IMG/VR virus record: IMGVR_UViG_3300034198_015460
Coordinates: 1 to 64,000 of that record
Origin: a virus
DNA length: 64,000 nt
Reading direction: 5' to 3' (one strand)
A program made the translations under genes and the position numbers. Shown piece by piece: positions 14,797-23,508 of this stretch (its first letter is position 1; every line of letters starts with the position of its first letter). The notes below the pieces were generated by a model. It saw only the letters and a program-made list of their open reading frames with translations. It did not search any database and had not been told where the DNA came from.

Positions 14797-15860
14797 TCCA
14801 ATGACAAAGCCTCTTCATATAATTGATTAATTTTAATTTCTAATTTATCTCTAGGAACATTCTTTAGGTCATAATTTTGAATATATTTCTTAAAAATATC
14901 CAAAGTGCTTTCAGCTTCGTTGATTATATCCTCATCATTCTCGACATCTAAATTGAAATGATCTTCTACAATTTGCATATCAACAGGATTTTCTTTTTCA
15001 AGATTTTCAATAAACCTATCAAACCAATATGGATTTGATTTATTTGTGACAATAACCTTTAGAATACAATTAGAATACTGAGAATAATCTATTTTATTTT
15101 TGATGAAATTTTCATCTGTGTCGTTATACCAAATTTTTTTGAACATCCTATAAGGATTTTCAACAAATTTTATTTCTCTTGTTTCCGTGTCAAATATATG
15201 GAATCCTTTCGGATCATCATAATCAGACCAAGTAAACTCAGCATGAGACCCGAGATAAAAGATTTGTCCATCACTGGAACGATGATGAAAATGACCGCTA
15301 AAAACCATATCAAATTTATTAAAAAGTTTCCTATCGTCTCCATGAGAAACGATCGATCCTTTATACATCTCAAATCCCTGAATCTCAAGATGCCCCATAC
15401 AAATTTGTGCATTGGTCCGCTCCATCTCTTGCAATATTTGATCTCTGTTTTCATCGCAAATCCAAGGAACAAATAAAATTGGTAGTCCATCAAATTCTAT
15501 AGTTTCAGCGTTATTAGTATAGGATATGATGTTAGGATAAACTCCAGTAATAAATTCATCAATACTATTAATTTTATTAGTATTTTTATAGTATGTATCG
15601 TGATTACCTGCAATAAGGTGCATCTCGATTTGCATAACATGCAATACCTCTAAAAAATCTTTTCTTAGCCTATTTGCAGTTTGAATGTTTACTTGTTTCC
15701 TCTTATCAAAGATATCTCCAAGATGGACAACAGTTGTTATATTGTTCTCTTTCAGATAAGGAAAAAAACTATTATCTAAAAATTTCTTTGTATAATCATG
15801 AAATATTGGGGAGTCGTTCCTTATCCCCCAATGAGTGTCTGTAATAAGAGCTAGTTTCAT
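14793..15860 (-). CDS. 47: recombination endonuclease subunit gp47 (Mre11-like)
   Basis: A 355-residue metallophosphoesterase nuclease (T4 gp47 339). The metal-binding series is complete: ITDTHWG (motif I), HLGDIFDKR (II), IAGNHDTYY (III), CMGHLEIQG (IV) and FSGHFHHRS (V). It acts as the nuclease of the gp46/gp47 complex. Its ATG overlaps the stop of a 54-residue upstream gene (ATGA), and both share an early promoter. Confidence 0.96.
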   Translation of the reverse strand: MKLALITDTHWGIRNDSPIFHDYTKKFLDNSFFPYLKENNITTVVHLGDIFDKRKQVNIQTANRLRKDFLEVLHVMQIEMHLIAGNHDTYYKNTNKINSIDEFITGVYPNIISYTNNAETIEFDGLPILFVPWICDENRDQILQEMERTNAQICMGHLEIQGFEMYKGSIVSHGDDRKLFNKFDMVFSGHFHHRSSDGQIFYLGSHAEFTWSDYDDPKGFHIFDTETREIKFVENPYRMFKKIWYNDTDENFIKNKIDYSQYSNCILKVIVTNKSNPYWFDRFIENLEKENPVDMQIVEDHFNLDVENDEDIINEAESTLDIFKKYIQNYDLKNVPRDKLEIKINQLYEEALSLE

Positions 15861-16021
15861 TTTCTTTTTTTACTATTGCGTTCAATCACAGCTGTTGTGA
15901 AATCTCTAACAGCCTCGAGCCTCTGTAATAGATATTCTTTCTCGGAAGAATATTCTTTACAATTTTCTAACTGTTTAGCTATGTCAACTATATTGACAGG
16001 TATCAAATGTTCTAATTTCAT
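15857..16021 (-). CDS. small helical protein upstream of gene 47
   Basis: A 54-residue gene. ATG at 16021 has GGAG about 7 nt upstream, and the stop TGA overlaps the ATG of gene 47. The product is helical, with a KEYSSEKEYLLQRLEAVRDF heptad-like middle and a basic end (ERNSKKRK). An early promoter about 30 nt upstream makes it the leader gene of the 47-46-deformylase operon. T4 also has small genes near 46/47, but I recognise no homologue. Confidence 0.7.
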   Translation of the reverse strand: MKLEHLIPVNIVDIAKQLENCKEYSSEKEYLLQRLEAVRDFTTAVIERNSKKRK

Positions 16022-16023
16022 TT

Positions 16024-16527
16024 CTATTCTCCAGAAAATTTATTTAACCCTATTATACTAGGTTTTTTATCTTTAGTCAATTTATTTTCGAAGTTTTCGA
16101 CAATTCTAGAAGAAATATCATTTGTTTTTAAATGCATATTGTCGGAGTCTTGCCATAATTCATTCATCAAAAAACTGTTTTCAAAATTTTTGTGTTTGAT
16201 ATAACTCTGTTTATGTTCTTTTTGAATACGTCGTATAAACGCATTCCAAGCAATTTGTGTGAAATATGCAAATGGGTTGTTTGTTTTTTCTGGATCAAAA
16301 TTGCTAATTGCTGCCAAGCAATCCACTATTCCATCAGAGATCAATTCTTGTTTATACGAATACCCAGAGAAATTAGGACGTTTAGCTAAATTATTACATA
16401 TCAGGAGAATCGATTGACCAATATAGTTAGAAACTTGTGTGTTTGGATTTTCTTTCAATTTATTTTTAAAATCAATCATAGCTTCATATAAATCTTTGTT
16501 GTTGATATAATTTTTCACTTTTGCCAT
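16024..16527 (-). CDS. 55: late sigma factor gp55
   Basis: 167 residues, a distant sigma-70-like factor that directs RNA polymerase to the TATAAATA late promoters found in this window. Recognisable is the region-2-like core YSYKQELISDGIVDCLAAISNFDPEKTNNPFAYFTQ, which I note in parts: SYKQELISDGI, then NPFAYFTQIAWNAFIRRI. Its size is near T4 gp55 (185). The 3' end contains the early promoter for gene 47. A weak TATAAT-type element precedes it. Confidence 0.92.
   Translation of the reverse strand: MAKVKNYINNKDLYEAMIDFKNKLKENPNTQVSNYIGQSILLICNNLAKRPNFSGYSYKQELISDGIVDCLAAISNFDPEKTNNPFAYFTQIAWNAFIRRIQKEHKQSYIKHKNFENSFLMNELWQDSDNMHLKTNDISSRIVENFENKLTKDKKPSIIGLNKFSGE
16052..16080 (-). promoter_or_regulatory. 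early-type sigma70 promoter for 47/46 operon
   Basis: Minus-strand TTGACT (16075-16080), 17 bp, TATAAT (16052-16057), inside the 3' end of gene 55 and about 30 nt upstream of the small leader gene. Confidence 0.8.
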
Positions 16528-16586
16528 AAAATAGCCCTTTACTTAATTTTGAATATGCATTATAATCAGTAATGCTGAATTGATAA

Positions 16587-18035
16587 TTAGATAGATAGCT
16601 CTACATTGTAGATCTTGTAGTTGAACTTCTCCTCGTTATAGATCTTTACTCTTTCCATGAAATGTAGTAAGGTAAAGTTCTTCTTTGTCTTCCAGCTCAG
16701 ATCATCAGCAATGTCAAATAGAGTAGATTCTGTCTTTGTTTCTGACTTTCTAAGTCCTCTACCGATAGACTGTAAGTTTCTAATCCTTGACTTTGATGGG
16801 CTAGAAAATATAATATTGTGAAGATTCCTAATATTGACTCCTGTAGAAAACGTGCCATAACTTGCAACAATAATAGCATTTTCTTCCTTTTCTACAATTT
16901 TTCGTATCTCTTCTCTTTCTTCACCAGAAACAGATCCAGAAACGAAAAATACCTTTCTATCCGGAGCTTCTGCTGCTATATTTTTATATAGTTCTTTTCC
17001 ATGTTTCTCAACAAACTGAAAAAGCAAAAGAGTATTGCCTTGTAAAGATAAAGCTAAGTTACGTATAAATTTGTTTCTAGCTTCTAATCTCACAAGAAAA
17101 TCAATTTCTGATTGAAAATCAGAATTGGAAATGGTTTTTCTCTCATGATCTGGATATTTTAAAACAATCGCTTTGATTTTAAAGTCTGCTAGATGTTTTT
17201 TCTCAATTAGTTCTGCCGTTGAGATTATTTTTCTAACAGGACCAAAAAGTCCTTCTAGAACCAATTTATGTGTTTGACTGCCATCTAAAGTTCCTGTGAA
17301 ACCGAATCTATATTGACAATCTTCTAGTTTTGTTAGAATATTTGTTAGAGATTTAGCTTTGAATAAATGAGCTTCGTCGCCAATTACTACATTAAACTGT
17401 TTGAAAAATTCTTTAGGCATTTTGTAAATTGACTGCCACGTAGAAATGGTAATTGGTTTAGTAGATAACTTGTCTTGTCCAGAATATATCCTATGCACCA
17501 AAGCATCAGAATTAAAACCATAATCAGCAAAATCGGAAGCCAACTGAGACACAAGAGAAGTAGTAGGAACAATAATGAGAGTACGTTCAGCATAATACCT
17601 CACGAGTAAATAGATAATGAATGATTTGCCAGAAGCGGTGGGTGAAAGTAATAAAGATCTTTTGTTTCTGACAGCGTGAATAAATGCGTCCATCTGATAG
17701 TCTCTTGGTTGCATTTTTGGATTTAGTGCCTTGATGAAATCTTCAGCTTCTTTTATTGAAAACTCTTCATCAGGAAATTCTGTCAAATATTCTACAACAT
17801 AATCTCTTTTTTTAGCAAATTCTTCAATATAACGATTTAAACCTGCATACAGTAAACAATTAAGGGGGCTTAAAAGTCTTAACTTACCATCCCAAAATTT
17901 GTTTCTATATGCAGGCATAAATTTTGCACCGGGAACGTCAAATGTAAAATATTCGCTAAGTTCCATTACAATTGAAGGTTCTGCAATGATTTTATTATAT
18001 ACTTCGTTTATTTTTTGTATTTGTATTATATCCAT
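16587..18035 (-). CDS. uvsW: UvsW-type RNA-DNA/DNA helicase
   Basis: A 482-residue SF2 helicase (T4 UvsW 503). The N-terminal ~100-residue DNA-binding domain is followed by Q-motif-like QPRDYQMDA, Walker A SPTASGKSF at 131-138, DEAH box GDEAH at 219-223, GFTGTLDGS (motif III) and the C-terminal SYGTFSTGVNIRNLHN and QSIGRGLRKSE (motifs V and VI). It unwinds branched DNA and R-loops, and in T4 it helps switch from origin- to recombination-dependent replication. It overlaps uvsY by 1 nt. Confidence 0.95.
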   Translation of the reverse strand: MDIIQIQKINEVYNKIIAEPSIVMELSEYFTFDVPGAKFMPAYRNKFWDGKLRLLSPLNCLLYAGLNRYIEEFAKKRDYVVEYLTEFPDEEFSIKEAEDFIKALNPKMQPRDYQMDAFIHAVRNKRSLLLSPTASGKSFIIYLLVRYYAERTLIIVPTTSLVSQLASDFADYGFNSDALVHRIYSGQDKLSTKPITISTWQSIYKMPKEFFKQFNVVIGDEAHLFKAKSLTNILTKLEDCQYRFGFTGTLDGSQTHKLVLEGLFGPVRKIISTAELIEKKHLADFKIKAIVLKYPDHERKTISNSDFQSEIDFLVRLEARNKFIRNLALSLQGNTLLLFQFVEKHGKELYKNIAAEAPDRKVFFVSGSVSGEEREEIRKIVEKEENAIIVASYGTFSTGVNIRNLHNIIFSSPSKSRIRNLQSIGRGLRKSETKTESTLFDIADDLSWKTKKNFTLLHFMERVKIYNEEKFNYKIYNVELSI

Positions 18036-18469
18036 TATCCACCATTAGTAAATTTTATGAAATCTATCGCTGCTCTGATATTATAACCTCTGTTATTCAA
18101 TGTTTTAATTATAGATTCTAATAATTCAATTTTTTCTTGTTGTATTCCTATTTTCAAAGATAATTCTATTATTTCTTTATCAGCTTCCATATACATGGGG
18201 ATATCTGCTTTTAATATCATCCCTTTGGCTGGCATTCTCCAACCCTTTGTTTTAGTTTCTTCGTTTGGTCCTTGTGTATAAAACTCGTATTTATCTAGTT
18301 TAAGAGATTTCATTTCGTTTTCTAGATTGCGTAATCTTACTCTTTCACCTACCAAAATTTGATAATATTTATGATGTAGTTTTGGAATTTTTAAAGATTC
18401 ATCAGCTAGTTCTGTTTTATCGATAAAGGAGTCTTTTTCCCATATTTGAAATATTTCTTCTGTTTTCAT
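18035..18469 (-). CDS. uvsY: UvsY recombination mediator
   Basis: About 144 residues, helical, near T4 UvsY (137). Similarity is by pattern and position: FIDKTELADESLKIPKLHHKY at the N-terminus mirrors the T4 VFIDSTKL region, a KADIPMYMEADKEI segment mirrors the T4 central part, and a NNRGYNIRAAIDF end mirrors SRGFAIKHIQDM. UvsY loads UvsX recombinase on gp32-coated DNA. Adjacent to uvsW as in T4. The start is taken at ATG 18469; GTG one codon earlier is possible. Confidence 0.85.
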   Translation of the reverse strand: MKTEEIFQIWEKDSFIDKTELADESLKIPKLHHKYYQILVGERVRLRNLENEMKSLKLDKYEFYTQGPNEETKTKGWRMPAKGMILKADIPMYMEADKEIIELSLKIGIQQEKIELLESIIKTLNNRGYNIRAAIDFIKFTNGG

Positions 18470-18528
18470 CACAACGTCCCCGATACATAATAATTGGAAT
18501 TATACTATATTTTAAGTATAAAGTAAAA

Positions 18529-19050
18529 TTAAATTTTGGTAATATCAAACAATGTATACTTAAATGTTGCTGACGCTTCTATGTAGTTTACAGACGAATC
18601 AGTAGTCAGAAATGTTAGCGCCGAAAGTGATATTGGAAAAGCGTCACGGTAAGTAATGTCGTAATTTGGTGTTTTGGTACTTGATAAAATCAATAATGAA
18701 ATATCTGAATATATTCCATCTCCAGTATATGGTTTTACATCTTGAATTGTCTTATATTCTTCGTATTTTTCTGGGAATCCTAGTGCTCTGATCCAGTTGT
18801 GTATTTCTAGATAATTTGTTAAATCTTCATCTACTTTGAATGTTATATCTAAAGAGCCATATGTTATATGATCGCCTGGGTATGGTAAATTAACAAAGGG
18901 ATTTGGTGTATCAACGTTTCTTAATTGAATTGATGGTATATTTACTTTTTGTATGAAAAAGTTGACATGAGGAGCTTTCTTAATTTGGAAACGAAAATTA
19001 AGCGGACTAAGAAAGTTTTTGTTTGATGGCGTATTGTCAATCGCAGACAT
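18529..19050 (-). CDS. tail-tube-like / baseplate structural protein
   Basis: 173 residues from the ATG at 19050, which has GGAGG 6 nt upstream. It begins SAIDNTPSNKNFLSPLNFRF and has a beta-rich body (FFIQKVNIPSIQL, HITYGSLDITFKVDEDLTNY, then WIRALGFPEKYEEY). This pattern is shared by virion proteins of T4-like marine phages that resemble the gp19/gp48/gp54 tube fold. A late promoter octamer lies just upstream, as expected for a structural gene. Exact role (tube initiator or tube-like) is inferred. Confidence 0.65.
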   Translation of the reverse strand: MSAIDNTPSNKNFLSPLNFRFQIKKAPHVNFFIQKVNIPSIQLRNVDTPNPFVNLPYPGDHITYGSLDITFKVDEDLTNYLEIHNWIRALGFPEKYEEYKTIQDVKPYTGDGIYSDISLLILSSTKTPNYDITYRDAFPISLSALTFLTTDSSVNYIEASATFKYTLFDITKI

Positions 19051-19069
19051 AGAGTTCCTCCATTTCAAC

Positions 19070-19077
19070 TATTTATA
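19070..19077 (-). promoter_or_regulatory. T4-type late promoter
   Basis: TATAAATA about 20 nt upstream of the ATG of the tail-tube-like gene, directly after the terminator of the upstream endonuclease gene. Confidence 0.75.
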
Positions 19078-19107
19078 TAAAAAAAGAGGGATCCGAAGAC
19101 CCCTCTT
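19078..19107 (-). terminator. strong intrinsic terminator with UUCG loop
   Basis: Minus-strand 10-bp stem (AAGAGGGGTC with GATCCCTCTT, one G-T pair) closed by the very stable UUCG tetraloop and followed by seven T. It ends the transcript of the endonuclease gene downstream of gene 23. UUCG-capped terminators are typical of T4. Confidence 0.93.
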
Positions 19108-19145
19108 AAAGTTTGCGGCTTGAAACCGTCTTATGTACTTTGCCT

Positions 19146-19757
19146 TCATTGCACAAGTTCAATAGTATTTAGTTCTTTTTGTTTTCTAAACTCTTCCCAT
19201 CTTTTTTTAGATGCAGCAGAAACAGCCAATTTTCTTTTGTTATTGGGATCCGACCATTGTTCTTTCATACGTTTAGAATTTTCTTGTTTCCATTCAGCTG
19301 TATGTGGAGCCTTTTTAATTCCTGTAAGAGCAGCTTTATGTTCTTCGGTTAGAGCTTTACCTTTTTTAGCAGCAGAAATCGCTGATCCTCGGCTTGGTGG
19401 TGCTGGAACGCTTTTACCTTTTTTAGAGAATGATATTTTTTGACCAATAGTTTTTACGGATTCTGGGTAAGCATGCCAAGCTGTTGTATTTGATTTATTT
19501 AAGTTATAATAACGTAATTTTATTTCTTCTGGCTTTATCATGTCTAAATAACGCTGTTCTTCTTCGTACATATTAATTCTAGATAAATTTGTTTTTAATA
19601 TACGTCTTTTAAAATCTTCTGACCTAATTCTCCACGCTTGTTTCATCCAAGAAGAACTACATATATATCCATCTTCAACAGTTCCCCAATGACAACCGAT
19701 ATAATATCTTTTATGTTTACGATCAAACCAAAGATAAACAAATCCGTATTTTTCCAT
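19146..19757 (-). CDS. GIY-YIG homing endonuclease downstream of gene 23
   Basis: About 203 residues from the ATG at 19757 (GGAGG 6 nt upstream). The N-terminus KYGFVYLWFDRKHKRYYIG is a GIY-YIG core variant. HWGTVEDGYICSS follows, an Arg-rich FKRRIL and Glu-bearing YEEEQRYLDMI, then NUMOD3-like repeats with Lys-rich linkers (SFSKKGKS, AAKKGKALTEEHKAA). It is a close paralogue of the gene between 13 and 14. It is flanked by two terminators, so read-through from gene 23 is limited. It could be mobile between T4-like genomes. Confidence 0.88.
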   Translation of the reverse strand: MEKYGFVYLWFDRKHKRYYIGCHWGTVEDGYICSSSWMKQAWRIRSEDFKRRILKTNLSRINMYEEEQRYLDMIKPEEIKLRYYNLNKSNTTAWHAYPESVKTIGQKISFSKKGKSVPAPPSRGSAISAAKKGKALTEEHKAALTGIKKAPHTAEWKQENSKRMKEQWSDPNNKRKLAVSAASKKRWEEFRKQKELNTIELVQ

Positions 19758-19770
19758 ATTAACCTCCAAA

Positions 19771-19798
19771 GAAAAAGCCAGGAGTTTCCCCCTGACTT
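19771..19798 (-). terminator. intrinsic terminator after major capsid gene
   Basis: Minus-strand 8-bp stem AAGTCAGG/CCTGGCTT (one G-T pair, 8-nt loop) followed by TTTTC, about 45 nt after the stop of gene 23. It separates the abundant capsid message from the endonuclease gene. Confidence 0.75.
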
Positions 19799-19841
19799 TA
19801 TTTAGTAAAGTTATTATGAATAACTTAATAAAATATATATT

Positions 19842-21200
19842 TTACATCAAATTATTAACAATTACGCGACGGTAATAAACGTTTGTTGATGTTGTCAACG
19901 CACCTTGTGTGGTAGCAGCAGAACCATCGGCGAATGGATTTGATACCATACCATAACGTGTCTTGAAGCCAATTTTTGGTTGGAAGCTAGACTGATCAAC
20001 GGCGCGCACCATTTGTAGTGGTACATATGGGCAGTAGAACAAACCAGCATCAAAAGAAGAAGAGCCTTTGTAACCAACTGTTAGATAGTTACCACCGATA
20101 GCATATGGATCGATGTAAACTTTTAGACGACCATTTAGAACACCAGCAAATGTATTACCAGTATCGTCAACTTCAAGTTTGTTGCTGTTTAGAGCAGGAG
20201 CGTAGTCAAGAACACCAGCCATTTGAAGAGCAGAAGCTACGTCAGAAGAGCAGATAACAATGTTACCCTTACCTCTACGAGTTTCACGAGCAATTTTATT
20301 AGCTTCACGTTCTAGTTGGAACATAAGACCTTTGAATTTTTCAACTGACCAACGACCATTGGAGTCAGTGTCAAGGTCGAATACGCCAGCAGTTGTTGTA
20401 TTATCTTGAGCACCGGCTTTAGCTGTGATGTTGATTGTACGAACCACTTCACGATTGATTTCAGATAGAATTTCAGCAGAAAGAATGTTAGCTAGTTCGG
20501 TTTCAGCATCTAGACCATGAATTGCTTTTAGGTCTTGTGCTAGTTCCATGGTGTATTCGGCTTTTAGAGCACGAGATTGAGCAGTTACTGTAACTTTCTC
20601 AATTGAGAATGCCATCTGTGCGAAAGCTGAGTTTGAATCTGTGCCAAGGGCTTCAGCTTGTGCTGTTGACATACCAAAAGCAGTGTTATAGTTGGCTGTA
20701 TTAACAAGTGGTGTTGTATTTGTTTGACCAGGGATACCGGCACCTGCTGTAAAGCTTTCACCAAAAGTAGAGTTACCAGCTCTAACAGAGGAGAATGCTG
20801 TATTAACTTCGTCGTAAAATGTTTCTGATCCGGAGTTGTTACCATAGCGTGAACGCATGGCAAAGATCAATCCTGTTGGACCGGTCATTGGTTGAACGCC
20901 ACAAATATCATAGGCAATCAAGTTTGGCATTGCGCGACGAACCAATGAAATCAACACTGGATCGAATGTGTCAATGTTTGAAGAACCACCAGAAGCTTGA
21001 ATAGCGTTAACTGGAATTACAGAAGAAGTTTCTGTAATTGTTTGATATTGGCCATGAGAAGCAGCTTCGGTCAAAGCTTTTTCTGTGTTTTCGAGAACAA
21101 TCGCTGTAACAGAACGGCGATGTTGATCTTTAATTGATCCTAGGGCATCATGATCAAGAATTGGTGCCCACTTTTTTTGAATTTCCTCAGCTAGATACAT
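19842..21200 (-). CDS. 23: major capsid protein gp23
   Basis: A 452-residue HK97-fold capsid protein of the T4 gp23 family. N-terminal WAPILDHDALGSIKDQHRRSVTA region (family-typical), VRRAMPNLIAYDICGVQPMTGPTGLIFAM in the body, and the C-terminal FYCPYVPLQMVRAVDQSSFQPKIGFKTRYGM. I cite them in parts: IKDQHRRSVTA, PNLIAYDICGVQPM, and GFKTRYGMVSNPF. An L-x-E prohead protease site (ALTE|AA, about residue 45) would remove the N-terminal prosegment. It has its own late promoter and terminator, as expected for the most abundant protein. Confidence 0.97.
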   Translation of the reverse strand: MYLAEEIQKKWAPILDHDALGSIKDQHRRSVTAIVLENTEKALTEAASHGQYQTITETSSVIPVNAIQASGGSSNIDTFDPVLISLVRRAMPNLIAYDICGVQPMTGPTGLIFAMRSRYGNNSGSETFYDEVNTAFSSVRAGNSTFGESFTAGAGIPGQTNTTPLVNTANYNTAFGMSTAQAEALGTDSNSAFAQMAFSIEKVTVTAQSRALKAEYTMELAQDLKAIHGLDAETELANILSAEILSEINREVVRTINITAKAGAQDNTTTAGVFDLDTDSNGRWSVEKFKGLMFQLEREANKIARETRRGKGNIVICSSDVASALQMAGVLDYAPALNSNKLEVDDTGNTFAGVLNGRLKVYIDPYAIGGNYLTVGYKGSSSFDAGLFYCPYVPLQMVRAVDQSSFQPKIGFKTRYGMVSNPFADGSAATTQGALTTSTNVYYRRVIVNNLM

Positions 21201-21236
21201 TTAATTTCCCTTTCTAATTTTCTTTGGGTTTAGGTA

Positions 21237-21244
21237 TATTTATA
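21237..21244 (-). promoter_or_regulatory. T4-type late promoter of gene 23
   Basis: TATAAATA about 37 nt upstream of the gene 23 ATG, in the gap after gene 22. A GGGA ribosome site lies between. Confidence 0.85.
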
Positions 21245-21249
21245 AAAAA

Positions 21250-22500
21250 CTAAACTTTAACGGTTCTTGAAATTGCTTGTAGATAACGATTTACTTGTGG
21301 ATCGACATTCTCAACATTATTGTTGATTTGGCCTTCAAAAGTTTCTTCGTTAATATTTGAAGAGCGTGTTGTTGATTCGCCCTTGAAATAATTTTCTTTT
21401 ACAATTTTCAATTTTTTCTCGTATGTTTCAAGATTGCCATCAAAATCAATGCCTTCAACAAGAGCTAAAAACTTCTCTTTTTGTGTTAGTGCAAGATCAG
21501 CTGACACGGACTCAAATACATCTCGCATTTGAGCTTCGTATACAACAGATTTTAGCTCATTATTTTCAGTAATTGATTCGTCAAGTTTTTGTTCTAATTC
21601 TTCAACTTTTGAAGCCATGGCTTCTAGAACATCAACTTTTGTTTGTGGAACATTGATATAATGTTCTGTAAACAAACCTTTTAGGCCATCAATAAACTCT
21701 TCCATGAGTTCGTTACGTAGAGTAGATTCGATGGCGACTTCGTTTTCTTTCATCCAGTTTTCAACAACATAGTCTAGATAAGCATCTAGTTTTGTTGTCA
21801 ATTGTTCTGTTAGATCGGAAACTTGTTCTTGCAATTCTTGTTCAAATTGTTCTTGAAGAGAAGCAACTTCTAAAGTTATACGAGCATTTACTGCTGCTTC
21901 AAAAATTGTTGAAGCTTTTTCTTTGAAGTCTTCAGAAAGTTCTTGGCCGTTGAACATTTCTTCAACATCTTCTTTGACATTAATTTTTGGCATTGGCATT
22001 TTTGTTTTTGGACCTTTAGAAGCAACAGCAGCAGAAGCATTCATATCAATTGAAGAAGCGTTTTGTGCTGATTTATCAGTAGCTCCTGGCATTTTATTGG
22101 GGCCAAATTGAGCAATAGTTGCACGGAAATGATTGAGGTCAGTTGTATTCATTGAAGCCATCATATTAACAACATTTTTCATCGTTGAAGCACGAGATTC
22201 AGCAGGAATTTTTACATCAGCAGTTTTGTGTGCTTTGATGCTGGAGGCAGCAATGGTTTCTTCTTCCATTTTCTTTTTCTTCATGGAACTTTTACCACCT
22301 TCTTCCTCTTCTTCCTCTTCACCTTTTCCTTTTCTATCATCGTCTTCAGTATCGCCATCATCGTCATCATCTTCTTTTCCGTCATCGTCATCGTCTTTCT
22401 TTGAAGATTCTTCCTCTTCTTCTTCACGGCGACGACGAGCTTCTTGTAGAGAAATCTTGAAAATATCTTCAAGTTCTGATTGTTCTTTTCTTTCAGTCAT
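21250..22500 (-). CDS. 22: prohead core scaffold gp22
   Basis: A 416-residue scaffold protein, longer than T4 gp22 (269). The C-terminal two thirds are helical and acidic, with coiled-coil repeats (LQEQFEQELQEQVSDLTEQL, KVEELEQKLDESITENNEL), as in gp22. The extra N-terminal ~100 residues are an extreme run of Glu, Asp and Lys clusters, a low-complexity insertion. It lies between 21 and 23 as in T4 and is expected to be degraded by gp21. A late promoter lies directly upstream. Confidence 0.92.
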   Translation of the reverse strand: MTERKEQSELEDIFKISLQEARRRREEEEEESSKKDDDDDGKEDDDDDGDTEDDDRKGKGEEEEEEEGGKSSMKKKKMEEETIAASSIKAHKTADVKIPAESRASTMKNVVNMMASMNTTDLNHFRATIAQFGPNKMPGATDKSAQNASSIDMNASAAVASKGPKTKMPMPKINVKEDVEEMFNGQELSEDFKEKASTIFEAAVNARITLEVASLQEQFEQELQEQVSDLTEQLTTKLDAYLDYVVENWMKENEVAIESTLRNELMEEFIDGLKGLFTEHYINVPQTKVDVLEAMASKVEELEQKLDESITENNELKSVVYEAQMRDVFESVSADLALTQKEKFLALVEGIDFDGNLETYEKKLKIVKENYFKGESTTRSSNINEETFEGQINNNVENVDPQVNRYLQAISRTVKV

Positions 22501-22531
22501 TGTAGGGTTTCCCTTTGTTAGATTTTAAAAA

Positions 22532-22539
22532 TATTTATA
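22532..22539 (-). promoter_or_regulatory. T4-type late promoter of gene 22
   Basis: TATAAATA about 32 nt upstream of the gene 22 ATG, in the short gap after gene 21. Confidence 0.8.
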
Positions 22540-22543
22540 TCAA

Positions 22544-23209
22544 TTAAAATTTTACTGTAAGAGAAGCAATATAATTCTCAAACAACGCAAGACTGTTTTC
22601 CTCTAATTGACGAGTACTCATTTTTCTCATGCCTTTTTTCATATTATCAAGTTTCTCTTCATGCCATGTATGTTTGACTGGATCATAAATCCACTCTACG
22701 TTTTCCATAATTCCTTGAACAAAAGCTCCTGGAGCGGATGGATCAGCAACAATATCAGCAGCAGTTGCTAAACGAAAATCGTCTTTGACCATCATTCCTC
22801 TTGCAGTTTCTTGTAATGTTCCAAGACCTCTTGAAGAAACACCTAAATTTGCACCAGATTCTAGAAGACCTCTAGCAATATTGCCCATTGGTGTTTCTGT
22901 AATTACTGCTTTACCAACAAAAACATTTCCATCTCTTTTTAATTCTTTGATGATATGTGAAACACGATCAAGATTAATTTGTGGACCTGATGGATGGCCC
23001 AATTCACCATAAGCTCTGTTTTCTTTGATAACTTCTTTTACATATCTATTAACTTCTGATTCCAAAACAGAAATGGGATAAACTCTACCATTTTTGTTTT
23101 TTTGTTCAGCAACAAGAAATGTTCCTTGAATATAATGTTTTTTATTACCGTTTTCTGTTGCTTCGGTAATATACTCTACTGATTCTATTTCTTCTCTAAT
23201 AAGTTTCAT
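22544..23209 (-). CDS. 21: prohead protease gp21
   Basis: A 221-residue serine protease of the T4 gp21 family (212). The catalytic His lies in YGELGHPSG (H72) and the catalytic Ser in GVSSRGLG (about 125-126). A conserved NGRVYP precedes them. An N-terminal YITEA (I-x-E site) is a likely self-cleavage point. It cuts scaffold, capsid and internal proteins after (I/L)xE during head maturation. It follows the 80-residue gene after 1 nt. Confidence 0.95.
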   Translation of the reverse strand: MKLIREEIESVEYITEATENGNKKHYIQGTFLVAEQKNKNGRVYPISVLESEVNRYVKEVIKENRAYGELGHPSGPQINLDRVSHIIKELKRDGNVFVGKAVITETPMGNIARGLLESGANLGVSSRGLGTLQETARGMMVKDDFRLATAADIVADPSAPGAFVQGIMENVEWIYDPVKHTWHEEKLDNMKKGMRKMSTRQLEENSLALFENYIASLTVKF

Positions 23210-23210
23210 A

Positions 23211-23453
23211 TTAGTGCCTATAAGCTACAGGAGCAGCTTTCATATTTGCTCCGGTTAAAAGATCGGTTGTGGTTTTTTGTAAAATCACACTTTCTGTGTT
23301 TGAAATAGAAACATTTGCATAAACAGTGCCATTTGAATAAGCAATATTTGCTGTAGCAAGAGCACCAGTATTGATTATTCTTACCAAACCAGAATTAGCA
23401 ACATTATTAGCGGTGGCGATTGATACTTCTGCACCAAGAACTTTAATTATCAT
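23211..23453 (-). CDS. small predicted virion protein
   Basis: 80 residues, beta-rich and polar: MIIKVLGAEVSIATANNV, then RIINTGALATANIAY and VSISNTESVILQKTTTDLL. No signal or membrane segment. Genes of this size and composition are found next to gene 21 in marine T4-like phages and are presumed structural. Position between the gp68-slot gene and protease suggests a head role. Not recognised further. Confidence 0.65.
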   Translation of the reverse strand: MIIKVLGAEVSIATANNVANSGLVRIINTGALATANIAYSNGTVYANVSISNTESVILQKTTTDLLTGANMKAAPVAYRH

Positions 23454-23508
23454 AGTATTGCTCCTCTACTTGGCATATCACCTATATTTCCACTGGGATA
23501 ACTTAGAT

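Noticed and set aside
16544-16575. Promoter before gene 55
   Set aside because: A TATAAT with TG two bases upstream is present, but no convincing -35 box at 16-18 bp. Left out as too weak.
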